Positions 1 through 13,615 of a DNA stretch of 64,000 nucleotides are shown one piece after another (positions within the stretch are counted from its first letter, which is position 1; every line of letters begins with the position of its first letter). The translations under genes and the position numbers were made by a program. The notes beneath the pieces are model-generated. The model was not told the origin of the DNA. It did not search any database and saw nothing but the letters and a program-made list of their open reading frames with translations. The stretch is from positions 18,119,501-18,183,500 of the forward strand of contig NC_067287.1 of NCBI RefSeq assembly GCF_020740795.1, written 5' to 3'. The stretch comes from Apus apus (Eukaryota > Chordata > Aves > Apodiformes > Apodidae).

Positions 1-173
1 TATATCAGATGGACAGACCGAATCAAAATACACTTCTAGTTCATTTCTGATCCATCTAGGAGATGAATATGGCACTCCATTTTTAGAAAACAACTCAGAG
101 TTTGAAGCATTTAAAATAAATAGACAAAACCTTTTTTTTAAAAGAGAGAAGATGTTATTTGAGGACACACTAC

Positions 174-277
174 CTGGATGCTATGACTGCAGGAACTGGC
201 ACCTCCTTAGGACCAAATACTTCAGGGTTAACAGTGTCTATGATAAACACTTTAACAGTAGGATTTTTAGCCCCAGC
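174..277 (-). CDS. FAP: FAP coding exon 10
   Basis: It encodes residues 254-287 plus two bases: AGAKNPTVKVFIIDT, then FGPKEVPVPAVIAS. This matches human AGAKNPVVRIFIIDT and VGPQEVPVPAMIAS. The acceptor is TCTTTGAAG and the donor GTAGTG. It is the last FAP exon inside the window; exon 11 lies beyond position 1. Confidence 0.93.
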
Positions 278-3200
278 CTTCAAAGAAAATATATTAGGTT
301 ATTCAAATCATGCTCTGAACAATTCAGATCAAGGAAAATTAGAACACTTTTCACAGGAGGTTCAAGGTGAATATACGAAAAAACTTTTTTACTGTGAGAG
401 TGACAGAGCACTGGAACAGGCTGCCCAGGGAGGTTGTGGAGTCTCCTTCACTGGAGACATTCAAAACCCACCTGGATGCGTTCTTGTGTGACGTGCTCTA
501 GGTGACCCTGCTCTAGCAGGGGGGGTTGGACTAGATGATCTTTTGAGGTCCCTTCCAACCCCTAAGATTCTATGATTCTATGATTCTATGATAGATTACA
601 AAACATATATTCAATTGATTAGAATAGGGCAAATGTGGTCTTATAAGATCTCAGAGTGGCACTACAGCAGTAGCATGTTGCTTAACTTATTTCTACTATA
701 TAGAAGAAACCCTTAAAATGTTGTGTTTTTTTTTTTTTTTTAATTACAGAAAATGTGCTTGATGGGAACCAGCCTTCTATTTGCAGTGTGGATCTTTGCA
801 GCATGCACTCCATTTATTTTGGCATAAAACTCCAGGAGTAAATTCACATGATTGCAAGTACTCTTTGACATCAGAGCTCTGAAATAAAATGGTTTAAACT
901 AAACTGTTACCATGCTTGTTTATTCATGCATACATTATTAGTTTTTTAATTCTCCTCCATGTGGGGACTAAACCATCCAGCTTTACTTCAGAATGCAGCT
1001 GAGCTGACAGGCGAGTAACTTCTTAAGATACATTAACATGATCACTTGCAATCATACAAACATGACAAGAGTCAGGAGAGCTCTCTAATATACATGCTAA
1101 AGAAATGCCAACCCAAAACCTTCTTGTCTTAGATCTGGCACTTGAAAGCAGTTTAAACCCCTTGAGATCAAAAAGCACTATGAAATGTGCAAATAAAGTG
1201 AAGCTGTCATAGCCTGTATTTGTAAAAATAAAACATGTCTCATAATTCATTTACGGTAATTAAAAATAACTGCACATCACAATAAGAAAACTGAATTGAA
1301 AAAAGAAAGGGTTGATCATGCAAGCATGCATTTTGCACATGCTTTTTACTTACATGAGTAATTCAATTTATTTCCCTGATATTATTAAATACCTACATGT
1401 TGAATATACCTACACCTTCTTAGAACTTCTCTGAACAAACTCTACATTTATTTTCTTTCATTAATTTAGGCAACAATGCATTTAACCACTGTAATACAAT
1501 TATTTTTAAGCACAGTTAATTTTTATCATTGTCATAACTACTTTCTCAACATAAAGTCAAAAGAATGAGAAAACATACCTTTGGGTATGGGATAATTATT
1601 TTTCTAGGGTACTGGTCCTCACCAAAATATGAATACTCAATAACTGGTATGTCAGAATCATTGAATTGTACGTATGCTAAGTATTTTCCACTTGGAGACC
1701 ACCACAGTGCATATTTTGTTGCTAGCATTTCCTCTGAGGAAAAAACCAAACATAATAGTTTATCACTGTAATCTATCTATTTTTTAATCTATTTTAGCAT
1801 TCTACTCTTAGAAACCTTGACATGTACGGAGAGCTATACTAAATAAATAGCACCAAACATATTGCAATACAATTCTGAAAGGCCTTAAGAACTGTCAAAG
1901 CAGGCACACAGATCCCATTTAACTCACTTGCGTTTTTCAGGCATGCATGTGTTTATTTCTTTACATTGTTTGGCACATTGAAGTACCAAATTTTCACCAG
2001 AATCTAAACTTCCATGAAAGCTTAATTCCTGGCCACTGCCTTTGCAGCAGAAGGAAACCAAATTTATAAACTGATATACTGTAACAAAAGAATCAGGATT
2101 TTGATTATACACTATGAATACAAAATGCAGTCAACTGTATGTCACATAAAATATGGAAATGAAGTAATGCTTAGGGCTCTAAAAATAATATATATTCACA
2201 GATATTTCAGAATGGATTGTGAGAACCAGGCAATCTAAACAAAACATTTAGCATGCTAGCTGCTTCCCTTCAATATTTACCTACCTTCATAGACCCAATC
2301 AGGAATCCCATTAAATATTTCATTCTGCTTTCCATCACTAGTGAGTTTAATTGCTGGTTCTCTTGGACTTTGCTTTAAATAGATATTGTTCTGATATACA
2401 TATACCTAAGGAAAGAAAGAATTTCTTATGCATATAGGCTCCAATAACAGGGGTTAGATTAAGATCTTCTGCAGTCAACGCTCTTACATTATACCAACAA
2501 GAAGACATAATGAATACAAAATGGGAAATAAATGCTACGCTCCTTGCATACAAAAGTAGGTGCCTCACTAAAGAAATTACACATTACAAGCCAAATTCTG
2601 TGTTTAACTAGGTCAGAATAAATACTGAACCACTTTGTTTTTAATCACTTTAGAGGATTCCATGGCTAGCTTTGGTGCAGAAAATAATGAAAAAAAACAA
2701 ACAACACGTGAAAGAGACCCTTTTAAGAGGTTTTTTTAATAGACCCTCAGACAAAGTGGTTTGTGCCTTTTCCTTCTGATGCCATCAAAAATAGAAGATA
2801 AAAAGAAATACATAGCAACTAAAAAGAAAGTAACTGAACTTTCCTAAACCAGTCAAAAGGCCCACATGATGCAAGATGAGACCAAAAAAGGTTTTACTCT
2901 CTCTGGGCTAGTTTGTTTCTTTCCAGTAAACTAGTTTTCAAAAGACAGTTCTTGCAAGAAATGCTTGCAGGCCTTAGGTATCTCTACATTTCAATCAAAT
3001 GAATGGCCATATGGGTAAGAAAGCAGCATCACAAACACCACTTCTTAGCCTCTTGAAGCTATAAGCATTTGTTAGCAACATCAGTGGAACATTTTAACTA
3101 CTTTCTGCTTAAATGAAAAGGCAACTCCTAAATCTCTGAGATGCAAGGACGACACAGATTATTAGTACCAGGAAGACAGGAAACTATCTTCACTGTATTC

Positions 3201-6200
3201 TGCCTTGAGAATTCTTGATAAAGAATATGATAATATTTAATTTAATTAAGAGAACTAATACTCTCCTAGAATATAGAAAAAAACATCTTAATAAATTATC
3301 CATTCATATTTAGCCCACTGCTTGGATATTTTCTGAAATTAGTACGCTTAAACATTTTTTCTTGCAAAATACTTTGTCAATAATGAGTAAGCAGTTAAAA
3401 ACCCACAAACTGTCATTGGGTTTATGCTTTGGAACCAAGAATTATCGAAGTCTATAAACTTGTTAACATATGCAGCAGATCTATTATAACTACTGAGAAA
3501 TGCGTACTTTGCTATCAAGTAGCTACTAAAAAAAAAGAAAATAACTTCTTCGTAATAAGAATCTGGCAGCCATTTTCTAGAGAAAAAAAATCTTTAAAAG
3601 ATTTTAATTACTGCATCTCTAAAGCTCCATATTAAACACCTGTTATATAGTGTCAAAGGAAAACACATTGGTTTTCAGGCCATCAAACTATGCTTAATCT
3701 TATATACAATTGTTGGTCAATACTTGATAGGAGACCAGCGAGCTAACTGGAAAACAATGTAGTTGAGAACATGGATTCTTTTGTTGAGACACAGACAAGT
3801 TAAATTTTAACAAATTAAAAATGTTTTCTTTATAATTCTTGCTCACAACCAATGTTAATACACAGAGGCCTGTCAAAAATATGGCCTAACAAAATAATAA
3901 CAAAAGGCAAATAAATGTCTTCTAGCCACACAAAGCAATATCATTCTAGCACTTTATTTTCTTTACTGACCAATTTGTGTCCAACGGGTGACCAGGATAT
4001 ATACTGAATTTTGTGTGGAAGCTGATTTTCTGTTACAAAGCCACTAAAAAAGGAAAGAAGTTGAGATGGCTTTTTTGTGCACAGTGCAAATAGATAATTA
4101 TACTGAACATTCATAAAAATTTCATGAAGGGCTATGTTTTCTAACCGCTTATTGTTTCTTGAGCAATGCAAAATTAAGGCAGGCATTCAGACATGCAGTA
4201 ATATGATGGTGTGCAGCACTGCTGGTAAAGCCTTGCAACTCAACCCTTTTAAAATATGTTTAACAGCTTAGGATGCCAGCCTTATCTCTTTCTAAACGCT
4301 GCACAAGCATCTACAGTCTTTTGCTCCATCTGCAGTTTGCATTACAGTCTCAGCGAGTTATTGGGAAATGTGAACTATGGATAAAGCATGCTGAGGCAAG
4401 CATAACAGCAGCTGCTACATTTATTAAGGATTGTAACCCACATGCAGTACCTCTCTACTCGCATTAGGTTGCAGCAATATTTTCCTGTCACCTTGAGCTA
4501 ACACCTTTCCTGGAATGGAGCAGCTCAGTGCAGCCCTTGTTTCTCAGAACTAAGAAGCATTTAGTCATGCTGCTACATGCGGCATAAAAAGGTGACTGGG
4601 AAGGCCAATTGCCTCCTACAAACTTGGGTGGAAAGAGGAGTGGTCTGGAGAAGATCGTGGGAAAGAGACCAAATGCCATGGGAAAAGATGTAAATTTTTG
4701 AGCAACCCAAAATGAACTGTTACAAGATCACTTGAGCACTAATGGATGTGAGAATTTTAGGAAAGCAAAAGATTAGATCAAACAAAAAAAAAAAAGCATG
4801 AATTAGACAACCGAAGGGTGTGGAGACATCAGGTGTAAGACTGAAGTAGACTCAAGAAGCCAAGATAGGGTGGGAGAAAATTATGCAAAGAAGAAAAAGA
4901 TTAGAATCTTGAGCAGTGAAAGTTTTAGGGCATGAAATACAAAACAATTGAGATAGCTAGATGAGTAGATGAAAGGACTGTATGATTTTGTTACAGGTCA
5001 TTTTTTTCAAGCAAACAAGTAACCTGACAGATTCAGGCAAAAGCAAAGCAGGGTGGTAGTCACATTACTATAGAGTTTTTTGGTGGACATGCTTACAAGC
5101 ACATCGCTACACAGTATTCACCATAGCTCTCTGTAAGAAATCTCAGGCCTTACCCATATATGAGATCATAAATGTGGTATGAGGCTGTGTAAGAATATCT
5201 CCACAGCTGCAAAAATTAGGCAAGAAAATAGTATTATTAACTTGGAAAAAGATAAACTAATTAAAATAATCAGCTGCCCCTTTATCAAGAAAACACCATC
5301 AAACATGGCAACCAGAATCCACAAAACACTAAAAAACCCCAAACATTTGATTAAGTGATACGTTAAAATAATTACCTTTGAATAATTGCTTTCCAGGGCT
5401 ATGAAATACTTGTCTGATGACAACACATAATTTGAAGCATTAACTTGTTTCTGAAAGATTAAGATGTAGATTAGATTGTAGCAAAAAAAACCCACACAAA
5501 TATTTGATGTGTCAGGTTTTAATCCGCTCACTTTACTTGAAACACAACTGCATTTTGCTGCATTTTTATTGATTGAAAAGGTACATACCATTGTGCTGTT
5601 AGTCATGATGGTAGTTGGGTAGTTCATTTCAACGTTGTAAAGAATAATATCATCTTCTGCAGACTGATGAAGATATTCATTATCTTTATAAACAAGATAA
5701 AAGGGCTGTTACCTTAGGCACAGAAGATACTACAGAACAAATAAGTTTACCAAAGTATTCATATTCCTGTCAGTGAATAGGTTTTGAGCAAGTATCTTTT
5801 GGCATCTACATAAAAAAATGTTTTCCTTTCCATGATGCCAAGCTACAGTTATCAACAAATGGTCTTCAGGGTTCTTGAGAACATTCTTAAGATTACAGAC
5901 TGCACACAGAATCAGACAGTTAACTTTGTAATTAAATATCAGATTCATTTCTCAGTAATGTGTAATCGAGAATACCAGGGACAGATCCACCAGAAGGTCA
6001 GTATCACAACGTAAATGTTTTAAAGAAAACATTTGAGATATTTGCTTATCATTTCACCAGAACATTCTCATTTGTACAAATTCTGCAGATAACAGCAGTA
6101 CCAGGTAACTGACACTGCATCAATGATACCGCTCTTACTTAACACGTCGTAAAAAGGGAGGGTGGGCGTCCTTCAATGAGGACAGAATTCGACCCTATCT

Positions 6201-9200
6201 GTGCACAAGATGTAAGCCACAGTTTGGTAAAGAATGAAGATGAGAATTATAGGAGGAGAAGAATGTTAGATTTAGGTGACACGCTGCCTACATACTTCAG
6301 ACAGAAACAGTGAACTATTAAATTGTAAAAGTGTTGTCAACATACATCAAAGCGTTAATTGTTAAAACGTGAACTGCTACTAGCGATGGCTTCAGTCCAA
6401 CTCTAAAACTGCAGGTTAAAGCTAACTTGGTAAGACCCCCATGTCAACAGTACTGTTTTTTGTCTCTAATCAGACAGATACCAGGGTAGCAGTGTGTGTA
6501 CCAGAATGTAATCCAACTATGTCAGTATTTTGGTGCTTCTGCAATTCAATAACAAAACTGCTATTTCAGCCACACACAGATGCATATATCAGCAGCAATC
6601 AACTTCATGTCTTTATCTTCTACCTTAAGGAACTTGCTTAGTATCTCAGCCTTGTTTTCTATGCAATGTATTGGAATTCAGGAATTTCAGCAGTGTCAGC
6701 ATTTCCTTTAACGAGGTAAGACCAGCTGGGCTCATTGCAGAGCTAGGTACTACTGAAAGCAAAGAAGAGCGGGGCCTGTAAAGCAGGTTACCTCAATTTT
6801 TACAAATGGTAAATGAAAAAGTTCTGTGCCAAACATAAAAAAGAGATTGCTTAAAAAATGAGTGAAACATTGACATATTTCTTTCACTTGTGGCAATCAA
6901 TATGACAGTAAAAGAAATAAATCACTGAAAGCCTCTGTAGAATTATAGTTTATACTTGATGGAATGTGTCTGTTGAAACATCAAATACCTGGAATTTCTA
7001 GAATGACTGACAGAGGAGTAAATTTAAACTCTAAGTTTTGACTAGTAGATTGTTTAATTTCATAGTTAGCATTCATTCACAGTAAAGCTGGAAGAAAAAT
7101 ACTTTTCTGAGTCTGTGTAAACCAGTCTGGAAATACATATTAGAAAGGCCTATGTATGTTTGAGAAAAGGTTCTACTTACCTGACACCCAGTATGGAAAA
7201 AATGTTTTATACTGGAAGTTTCCATTCAAATAATCCTCAAGTGTAAGAGCTCTGGGACTATCATCCGTGTTATCAACTAAGAAGAAGACAAAAGGTTTCT
7301 GTCAATGCAATGCTGTGACATGGGGAGGAAAAAAAAAAAGTAATTTCAAGTCCAACATTTATTTTTTTTCCCCCTATATTTAGCACCACGGAACAGTGAG
7401 GATAGCATGACCCTAAACATATGAAGAGAGTAGAAATGAAAAGTTTTCTGTTACTATTCTGAAAGGGTCCTTCAGCCTCTGAAGAACTCAACTTCAGGAA
7501 GGCTAAATTAGAAACTAGACAAACTAATTTATTGCACCCAGTCATTTATTCACTCAGACATTTACATGTAGAACCTGTGAATAATTTTAAATACAAAAGA
7601 CAAACCATTTTTTTAAACATAGATTTCATGAACTTGTGTGGTATGTAGAGACAACTATTTTAATAGGGACCTGCACATATCTAGCAGAAAGTCGAACAAT
7701 GGGGTGTGTATACAAACCCTGACTGCCAAATTTTATAAATGCTTCATCAACCACTGTCAGAAGATGGATAGAAGAATTGCAAAAGAATCACCAGCCACAT
7801 CTATTTCTTAGTAGCCACATCAAAAAAATAAATGAAGGTATGCAGGTAAAAAAAATGCTGCAAATTAATGACTGAGTGAACCCAAACTTGAGCTGTTTAT
7901 TTTATGCTGCAAAAGAAAACTGGCAACGATTCTGGACAAAAGAAAGGTACTCTGATAGTTGCTTTATAAGCAGATCAGATAGCTGCATAAAAATAATGCA
8001 CAAAATTGTGGCTGACTTTGTGGTTCTTGGCTGACTATATTTTTCCCAAAGCTAAACACCTTAAGCTAAGACAGATTTTCCATACAAAATGTAAGGACCA
8101 TCAACTGGATGAGTGAGGGTAATGCTAAAAATTTGGCTTGTTAAGTACATGGAAATGAAAAATTCCATTATAGAAATATAATAAAAAGCCAAAAAGAAAA
8201 AATACACAGTTCACAAGAGTACTCAAAATCTTTAGTCCTCGTAAGACACAGGAACATTTCAGATAAAGGCCAGTTTTCAAATTCAGTACCATAATAATGC
8301 CAGCTTTTGAGTCTTGGTATTCAGGATTCTATGCTTTTCTCCTTTAAAATCCAGGGGACTTTTGCCATGGTTTTCAGAGGTAACAGGGAAGTCACTCTGC
8401 AGCCTGGCAGATCTCTGCCATTTCCCCTGTTTTTTCCTTCAGAGCTCTGATATGACAGCCAGATAATCAAGATGACTCATTGCCCTCAGGTTTCATATCA
8501 TGCTCCATCACTTCCTCACTACAGCTGTCCTGTCTGTTAGGACCACACTGACTTCCTAGGAAATGTTTCTTCATATTCTCTCCTATGGTACTTTGTAATG
8601 ATAATACATTTTTTCTTCTGCTAAGTGACTATTACTTACTGTACAATACACATGTCAGGTTAACTTTTGACACTAGCCTTGTCTGCACCAATGCAGAAGA
8701 AAGCTGTCATGAGAAATAAAACTGAATGCCAATCCAGAGATAAAAACCTATCAGTATAAACTCTGAACTAGCAATATGTCTAGAAAATATCCCAAGAAGT
8801 TCAATAAGAAGTTAAATCCTCTTGCTAGTACCATGACTGTATATTAGAGATCCTTGATACGTTAGTGATAAGTAGAGAAGACAGCAATCTTCTTAAGAAA
8901 ATACAGAGAAAATCATTCCAAAGAAGAATCCACTTCTGTTCACATTGAGTGATGATTACTTATCAATAGCTTTCAGTTTAAATTCTTTAAGTGAGAATGC
9001 CTATTAGCAAAAGAAATCCACTGTTTAGAGGTATTTCCATGGTTGTGTGTATAGCAGGCTTAAATTTGCAGTCCTGTTTGATACCTTAATCTGGTATAAC
9101 TACCTGGTTCCTTCTCTCAGTTTAAGAGGATTTTTTACTAAAAAGACAAGCAATATAAAAGACATTTCATCTCCAGTCTAATATTCACAGCTCTGTTTTA

Positions 9201-12200
9201 AATCTTTACTCTGTTAGCTATCTCACCCTTACATAATATTCTGTGATAATTTATTATGACTGCTAATGATTTTCAGAATGTGTCCACTCTTACCTGAATT
9301 TCTACCAGTGGACTCCAAAAAGTCTGAACACAGCTATTTCTTACTTGATTACTTATAATTTTGAATGCTTGTTTCTACACAACAGAAGAAATACTTGCAT
9401 GCTTTAAATAAAAGCATAATCTTCACTTGTTTCTGATTCTTTCTTCTGCAACTACAGACTGGTTCAATAATTGTATTCAAAATCTCTGCTCACAGAACAG
9501 ACCCTAACATGAAAAGTACTTCACATGTCTGTAGCACTATATAGACATTGATTTAATGGATGGCTGTTGGTACGCTTGGTAAGTTCATTTGTCATTTTTC
9601 ATTTCTCTATGAAATAACAGAAATGAAAAACAGATACCCAGGGACAGAAAGCAGATAGCAGACTCAACCACAGAAATTAAAGCATACCAAATTTCAGCTT
9701 TGCTCTTTTCCCTTCACCCCTCCACTGTCTCAGTTTTAATCCTTTGTGATCCATTTGCATTCATTTACAGGGTGCAGTTCTGTATTTGTATGTGCACTTA
9801 ACTGGTTACTTTGCTAAACACTATAACTTGCTTCATCTGTTCCATGATCATAATTACTCACTCATGCATTTGAGTGTATTAGACTTACATTAATAATTTT
9901 GGTGGTAAAAGCCTGTAAGCATCTATTAATTGTCACTGGCCTTATGCAGATACCTTCTCCTTGACTGTTCAGTTAATTGTTGTGAGACAGCTTACTAAAA
10001 CACAGAAAGCAGAACTTTCAATTATATTAAAATCAGATTAACTTTATGCACACCAATCCATCACTGTGAAGTTCTGTTTGTATTATGATAGTTATTCCCT
10101 TTCAAAGATTGGATGGGGGTAGAACAATACAAACCTTGCTTTAGATTTCAAAGCCCTGCTGGCTTATTCCACACAATGGTCTAATGTGCACCCATATAAA
10201 TTGTGTCTACTCCTGCCAAATTAAACAAAGCATATGTAATAATCAAAAAGCATTCTGATTTGTTTGTTATTTTTATATATCTGGACATATACATCTATTG
10301 GATATGTATCTGTATGTATTTACTATATACATTATGTTATATGTCTTTTATTTAGCATCCACTGCTACACAGCAAATAGGTGACTTGCGAAAAGAAGGCT
10401 GGCTACCATCCTGGGACAGCTAGCTTGCTGATGGCATTATACTTGGCTTCTGGATTAGAATATCCATTCTCATCTCTCTGGGCTGCTGCTGAAGAGCTGA
10501 AGCACAAGTTCCTCCAACATGGGTAGGAAGACAGCCTTCCACTTGAGGAAACCACAGCCCAAGTTTCAAGACTCCTGATCCTGCTCCAGAACTTCTGGTC
10601 ACACTCAGTTCCATATCAGCTGAATCTGCTTCTCCATGTCTGTGTTACATTCAGCCATGTTTTGGTGAGGTCTACCACTGCTTTCTCAGTGAAGTCTACT
10701 TCAAGAACACCCTTTGGAGTTCTAATGAGAAATGAAGTCTGAACAAGTCACATTCCACAGTATGATCCAGCTCTAAGCAATACATGCAGTTAGTTGCAAC
10801 TCCGCCTGTGGTTCTGCTATTGCTTTTCAACTGCAGACAGGTATTTTCTTTCTTGTTTATGCTGCAGAAGAACAGGACTAGGTACACCAGTGCACAGGTG
10901 AAAAGAAACTTTCTGAACTGTTTAGAGTTAGGTTATCATATCTGGGTTATCACAGTAAGGTAAATCACACAGCACATTCCTAACTCAAATGTCAAAATCT
11001 CTCACAGATTTCCGAGGCATAGATGCCATTCACTATAGTGACATTGCCCACCTTACTCTTCTCAGGCCCACAGAAATTGTGTAATAACTGCAACTAAGTA
11101 TTTCCCTCTTACTATCATCTCCAAACAGAAAAAGGTTTGCCAGTATAGCTTCTGAGAATTGTTCACGTTTATATGCTTCGATGTGGAAACCAAAACCAGC
11201 TATCACATTTTGAAAAATTTAAATAACATGAAATTACTAGGAACTTAGCAGACAAATCCAGAAATAGTTCTTTCAGTTCTTTCAGAATTACAGATGACAT
11301 TTCTCTTTGCTAATTTCTTAAGCAGAAATTTAGTCAGTCTGTGTCTATAAATTGCTCATATACAATTGTCTTTCTAGATTGCCAAATCCTTCCAGTTACG
11401 TAACTGTAAAGGTGGAATGTGCAAATAACATTCCATCTCTGTAGCTGTTTCCTGTCTTTGACTTGCAGAATTTGTGACTGCAAAATTTATTTATATTTCT
11501 TCCTTTTACAACTATTCAGTAGATTACTATGAATTAAAAAAGGTTTAGACATTTAAATAGATAACTGCAGCACCTGTAGTAGAACTCAGTTCCATATGAG
11601 AATAAGAGGCCATAATCAGACTTGTTCAACATAATGGTGTGTTCAACATAATGGTGTATTCCACAATTGTCTAAAATGTTCCTTCCAAAGCATTCAGTAA
11701 AGTAAGATAAATTCTTTATCACCCTACTGGATCTAAATGTCACGTCTGACACGACTGGTTACCAAGTGCTAACCATAGAGACAAAAAGAGTTCTTTGTAA
11801 TGGTTCAGGTACTGAAGAGGCTGAGACTAAGACCAGTGAGCTGGTGTGTGATAATTTCAGGAGGGAAAAATATATTCACTTCCTCCTACAGTACCTTTCA
11901 TAATCTTTAGCAATTTCTTCAGGCTGCCAAACCAATCCTCAGGCTTCAGTCTTTTTTCCCCTCTCTGCTCTTTTTTACTAAAATCTCATAAAAACATTCA
12001 TTAACATGCAGATGTGGCATGAGTAAGTCTGACTTGATCCCACACATTAATCTACTAATGAAAACTCAGATTTGATCATGTTTAAGCTCCAAACGATCTG
12101 GCACTCCATCAACAACAGTAAAAGTCAAACCTATCACTCTGATGTGGTATGTCTTCCCAGGGCTGCCTCCCACCTTGATACAATCTATCCTCATATTCAC

Positions 12201-13615
12201 ATGCTGCATAACAGAATCAACCATAACTGCTTCAGAAATCTCCACCCTCTCTCTCAACAAAACAACCCATGATACCCATACTCCACAGAAAAAGCAGGTA
12301 GGAAAGAGATTTCACCTTTTACAAAACCTGCATACTAACTACAGGACTTAAGTTGCACAAGACTTAAGCAGGTAACTGATTTTACAAAATTTAGTTGTAA
12401 ATGCAAAACTGGTTTCTTCATCTCAGTCACCCCGCCAACACGTGAACAAAGAATAATAATAGAAGAAAAGTATCCTTTTAAATAGATACTGTTATGAGAA
12501 TATAGGCTTTTTATTACTATTTTAATTATTTTGGAGACATTCAATTAATCTGCTCTAATGAAAAGGCCATGTAAATACTTATATTTCCCTTACTACACTT
12601 CTCATGGAAAAAAATTTCCATAAGTTCAGTGCCACTCAGGCTCTACATTTCAAACCATACTCACTTCAAACTTTACAGAAGACTCAGCAGTCCATACTGA
12701 GTTGATTCACCTACAGCTGGTGTAATAACACTAGAGCAACTACACATCTCTATTTTATACAATGCTGACTTTAATTTTCAAAAGCAATCTTATATATGTT
12801 CACAAACAATTCATCATACCCTACCTAGAACAACACATTTAACTTGTAACTGGATAACTTCTGTAATTATCACACAACCATTTAAAAACAAACACAAGTT
12901 CACTGAGCAAAAGAAAATGACTAACAGTTTGTTAGTAACCCCTAACACTAAAAAATAACATTAGAAGATCCAGAAATTATTTTTGCAATTCTGTCTAAGA
13001 ACATTATATATCATGCACAATAAAGTTAATTCAGTTGCTTTTCACTTCAAGGAGCTCATTGTTTCAACATTTGCTGGCATTTCAATCCTACCTTCAGGAT
13101 ATTTCAGCTGTCAGTACATTTCTGTAAAGTGATAAAGCCATAACAATTCTGACAGGACAATCCTAAAGATGATTTGACAAACTTTTGTCAACTTTAGAAG
13201 CCACAGTAACTAAAGATACTGTGTTTTCACTATATTAGATTACAAATGCCTTACCTCTTGATGGAAGCAGTATAATACACATAAGAATTAAGGAAAGCAA
13301 AAGGCATATAATCACGCCAAATATTATTTTTAGCCGGGTCTGCAGGACAGAAAAAAAACAGTAATTACATTTCTAATATTGCCTGAAGCACATTTCTATG
13401 GCTTGTAAATAATTAAATCCTCCCACTCTCTCTAACTCCTGTAATCCATCCAAGCAACAAGCAAAAATGTCCCTGCAGTACATCTGAAAAGTCTTCACTT
13501 TTCTTTAGAACAAATACTTTCACATTGGAGCCTGGCCTTGTGCAAAAGCTGACAGTTTAAAACAACAGATGTAAATGTTACCAAAAGCTGAATCAAACAG
13601 CATACAGACCTTCAT
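174..13615 (-). CDS. FAP: Fibroblast activation protein alpha (seprase), 5' part, coding exons 1-10
   Basis: Coding exons in transcript order are 13610-13615, 13255-13339, 7181-7276, 5589-5683, 5376-5450, 5154-5206, 3971-4043, 2285-2405, 1579-1733 and 174-277. They join in one frame to 287 codons plus two bases, matching about the first 290 residues of the roughly 760-residue FAP family. FAP is a type II membrane serine protease of the DPP4 family, active as a dimer at the cell surface. Visible features are a very short cytoplasmic tail, a hydrophobic anchor (about residues 7-26), N-glycosylation sequons (NST, NAS, NDS) and the Glu-Glu motif at the exon 8/9 junction (VYE then EEML) that binds the substrate N-terminus in this family. 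The Ser-Asp-His catalytic residues lie off the left edge. The close paralogue DPP4 was considered; the string EEMLATKYALWWSP and the position beside IFIH1 favour FAP. Confidence 0.95.
404..594 (+). mobile_element. CR1 LINE 3' fragment (in FAP intron 9)
   Basis: The stretch carries the diagnostic CR1 tail: CTGGAACAGGCTGCCCAGGG, then GGTTGGACTAGATGATC, AGGTCCCTTCCAACCCC and a terminal run of ATTCTATG units. It is truncated at its 5' end, as most CR1 insertions are. It is only about 130 bp from FAP exon 10. Confidence 0.95.
1579..1733 (-). CDS. FAP: FAP coding exon 9
   Basis: It encodes residues 202-253, starting EEMLATKYALWWSPSGKYLA and ending EYSYFGEDQYPRKIIIPYPK. This stretch distinguishes FAP from DPP4, whose equivalent begins EEVFSAYSALWW. 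It includes a sequon, Asn-Asp-Ser. The acceptor is TTTCCTCAG and the donor GTATGT. It ends in phase 0. Confidence 0.96.
2285..2405 (-). CDS. FAP: FAP coding exon 8
   Basis: It encodes residues 162-201, from VYVYQNNIYLKQ to FNGIPDWVYE, a strongly conserved FAP/DPP4 stretch. The final Glu begins the Glu-Glu substrate-recognition motif completed in exon 9. The acceptor is TCCTTAG and the donor GTAGGT. It ends in phase 1. Confidence 0.94.
3971..4043 (-). CDS. FAP: FAP coding exon 7
   Basis: It encodes residues 137-161, including FVTENQLPHKIQYISWSPVG, the conserved IQYxxWSPVGxKL propeller motif. The acceptor is TTTTTTAG and the donor GTCAGT. It ends in phase 0. Confidence 0.92.
5154..5206 (-). 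CDS. FAP: FAP coding exon 6
   Basis: A 53-base exon encoding LWRYSYTASYHIYDLIYG, matching the human LWRYSYTATYYIYDLSNG segment. The acceptor is TTTTTGCAG and the donor GTAAGG. It ends with two extra bases, which join the first base of exon 7 to make a Gly codon. Confidence 0.92.
5376..5450 (-). CDS. FAP: FAP coding exon 5
   Basis: It encodes 25 residues (95-119), KQVNASNYVLSSDKYFIALE and onward, carrying the conserved Asn-Ala-Ser sequon. The acceptor is TTTCAG and the donor GTAATT. Phase 0 at both ends. The exon is only 138 bp downstream of exon 4. Confidence 0.93.
5589..5683 (-). CDS. FAP: FAP coding exon 4
   Basis: It encodes residues 63-94, with EYLHQSAEDDIILYNVE matching the first propeller blade of FAP. 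It ends in an N-glycosylation sequon, Asn-Ser-Thr. The acceptor TTTATAAAG has a weak pyrimidine tract; the donor is GTATGT. It ends in phase 0. Confidence 0.93.
7181..7276 (-). CDS. FAP: FAP coding exon 3
   Basis: It encodes residues 31-62, including RALTLEDYLNGNFQYKTFFP, the conserved start of the extracellular part (family pattern ALTLKDILNGTFSYKTFFPNW). The acceptor is TTCTTAG and the donor GTAAGT. Phase 1 at both ends. Confidence 0.93.
7277..13254 (-). other. FAP: FAP intron 2 (about 6 kb)
   Basis: The longest FAP intron in the window. It is AT-rich with scattered poly-A and poly-T runs. I found no exon-like homology, CR1 tail or RNA gene in it. Open frames here are short and show no recognisable product. 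Confidence 0.75.
13255..13339 (-). CDS. FAP: FAP coding exon 2 (transmembrane anchor)
   Basis: It encodes residues 3-30. After a basic start (TRLK) comes a run of Ile, Leu, Val, Cys and Met that forms the signal-anchor helix. The acceptor is CTGCAG and the donor GTAAGG; the exon ends with one extra base (phase 1). The hydrophobic segment aligns in place and length with the human anchor. Confidence 0.88.
13610..13615 (-). CDS. FAP: FAP coding exon 1 (start codon, two codons)
   Basis: The minus strand reads ATG AAG followed by GTCTGT. Joined to exon 2 it gives Met-Lys-Thr-Arg-Leu-Lys, parallel to the Met-Lys-Thr start of mammalian FAP and DPP4. The donor is GT but deviates from consensus at position +3 (C). 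This is the only suitable ATG found next to a donor in the right phase upstream of exon 2. The 5' UTR part of the exon extends to higher coordinates and its start is unknown. Confidence 0.65.

Noticed and set aside
174-13615. DPP4 as the identity of the left-hand gene
   Set aside because: Several exons match both paralogues, but exon 9 and exon 10 residues and adjacency to IFIH1 fit FAP better.
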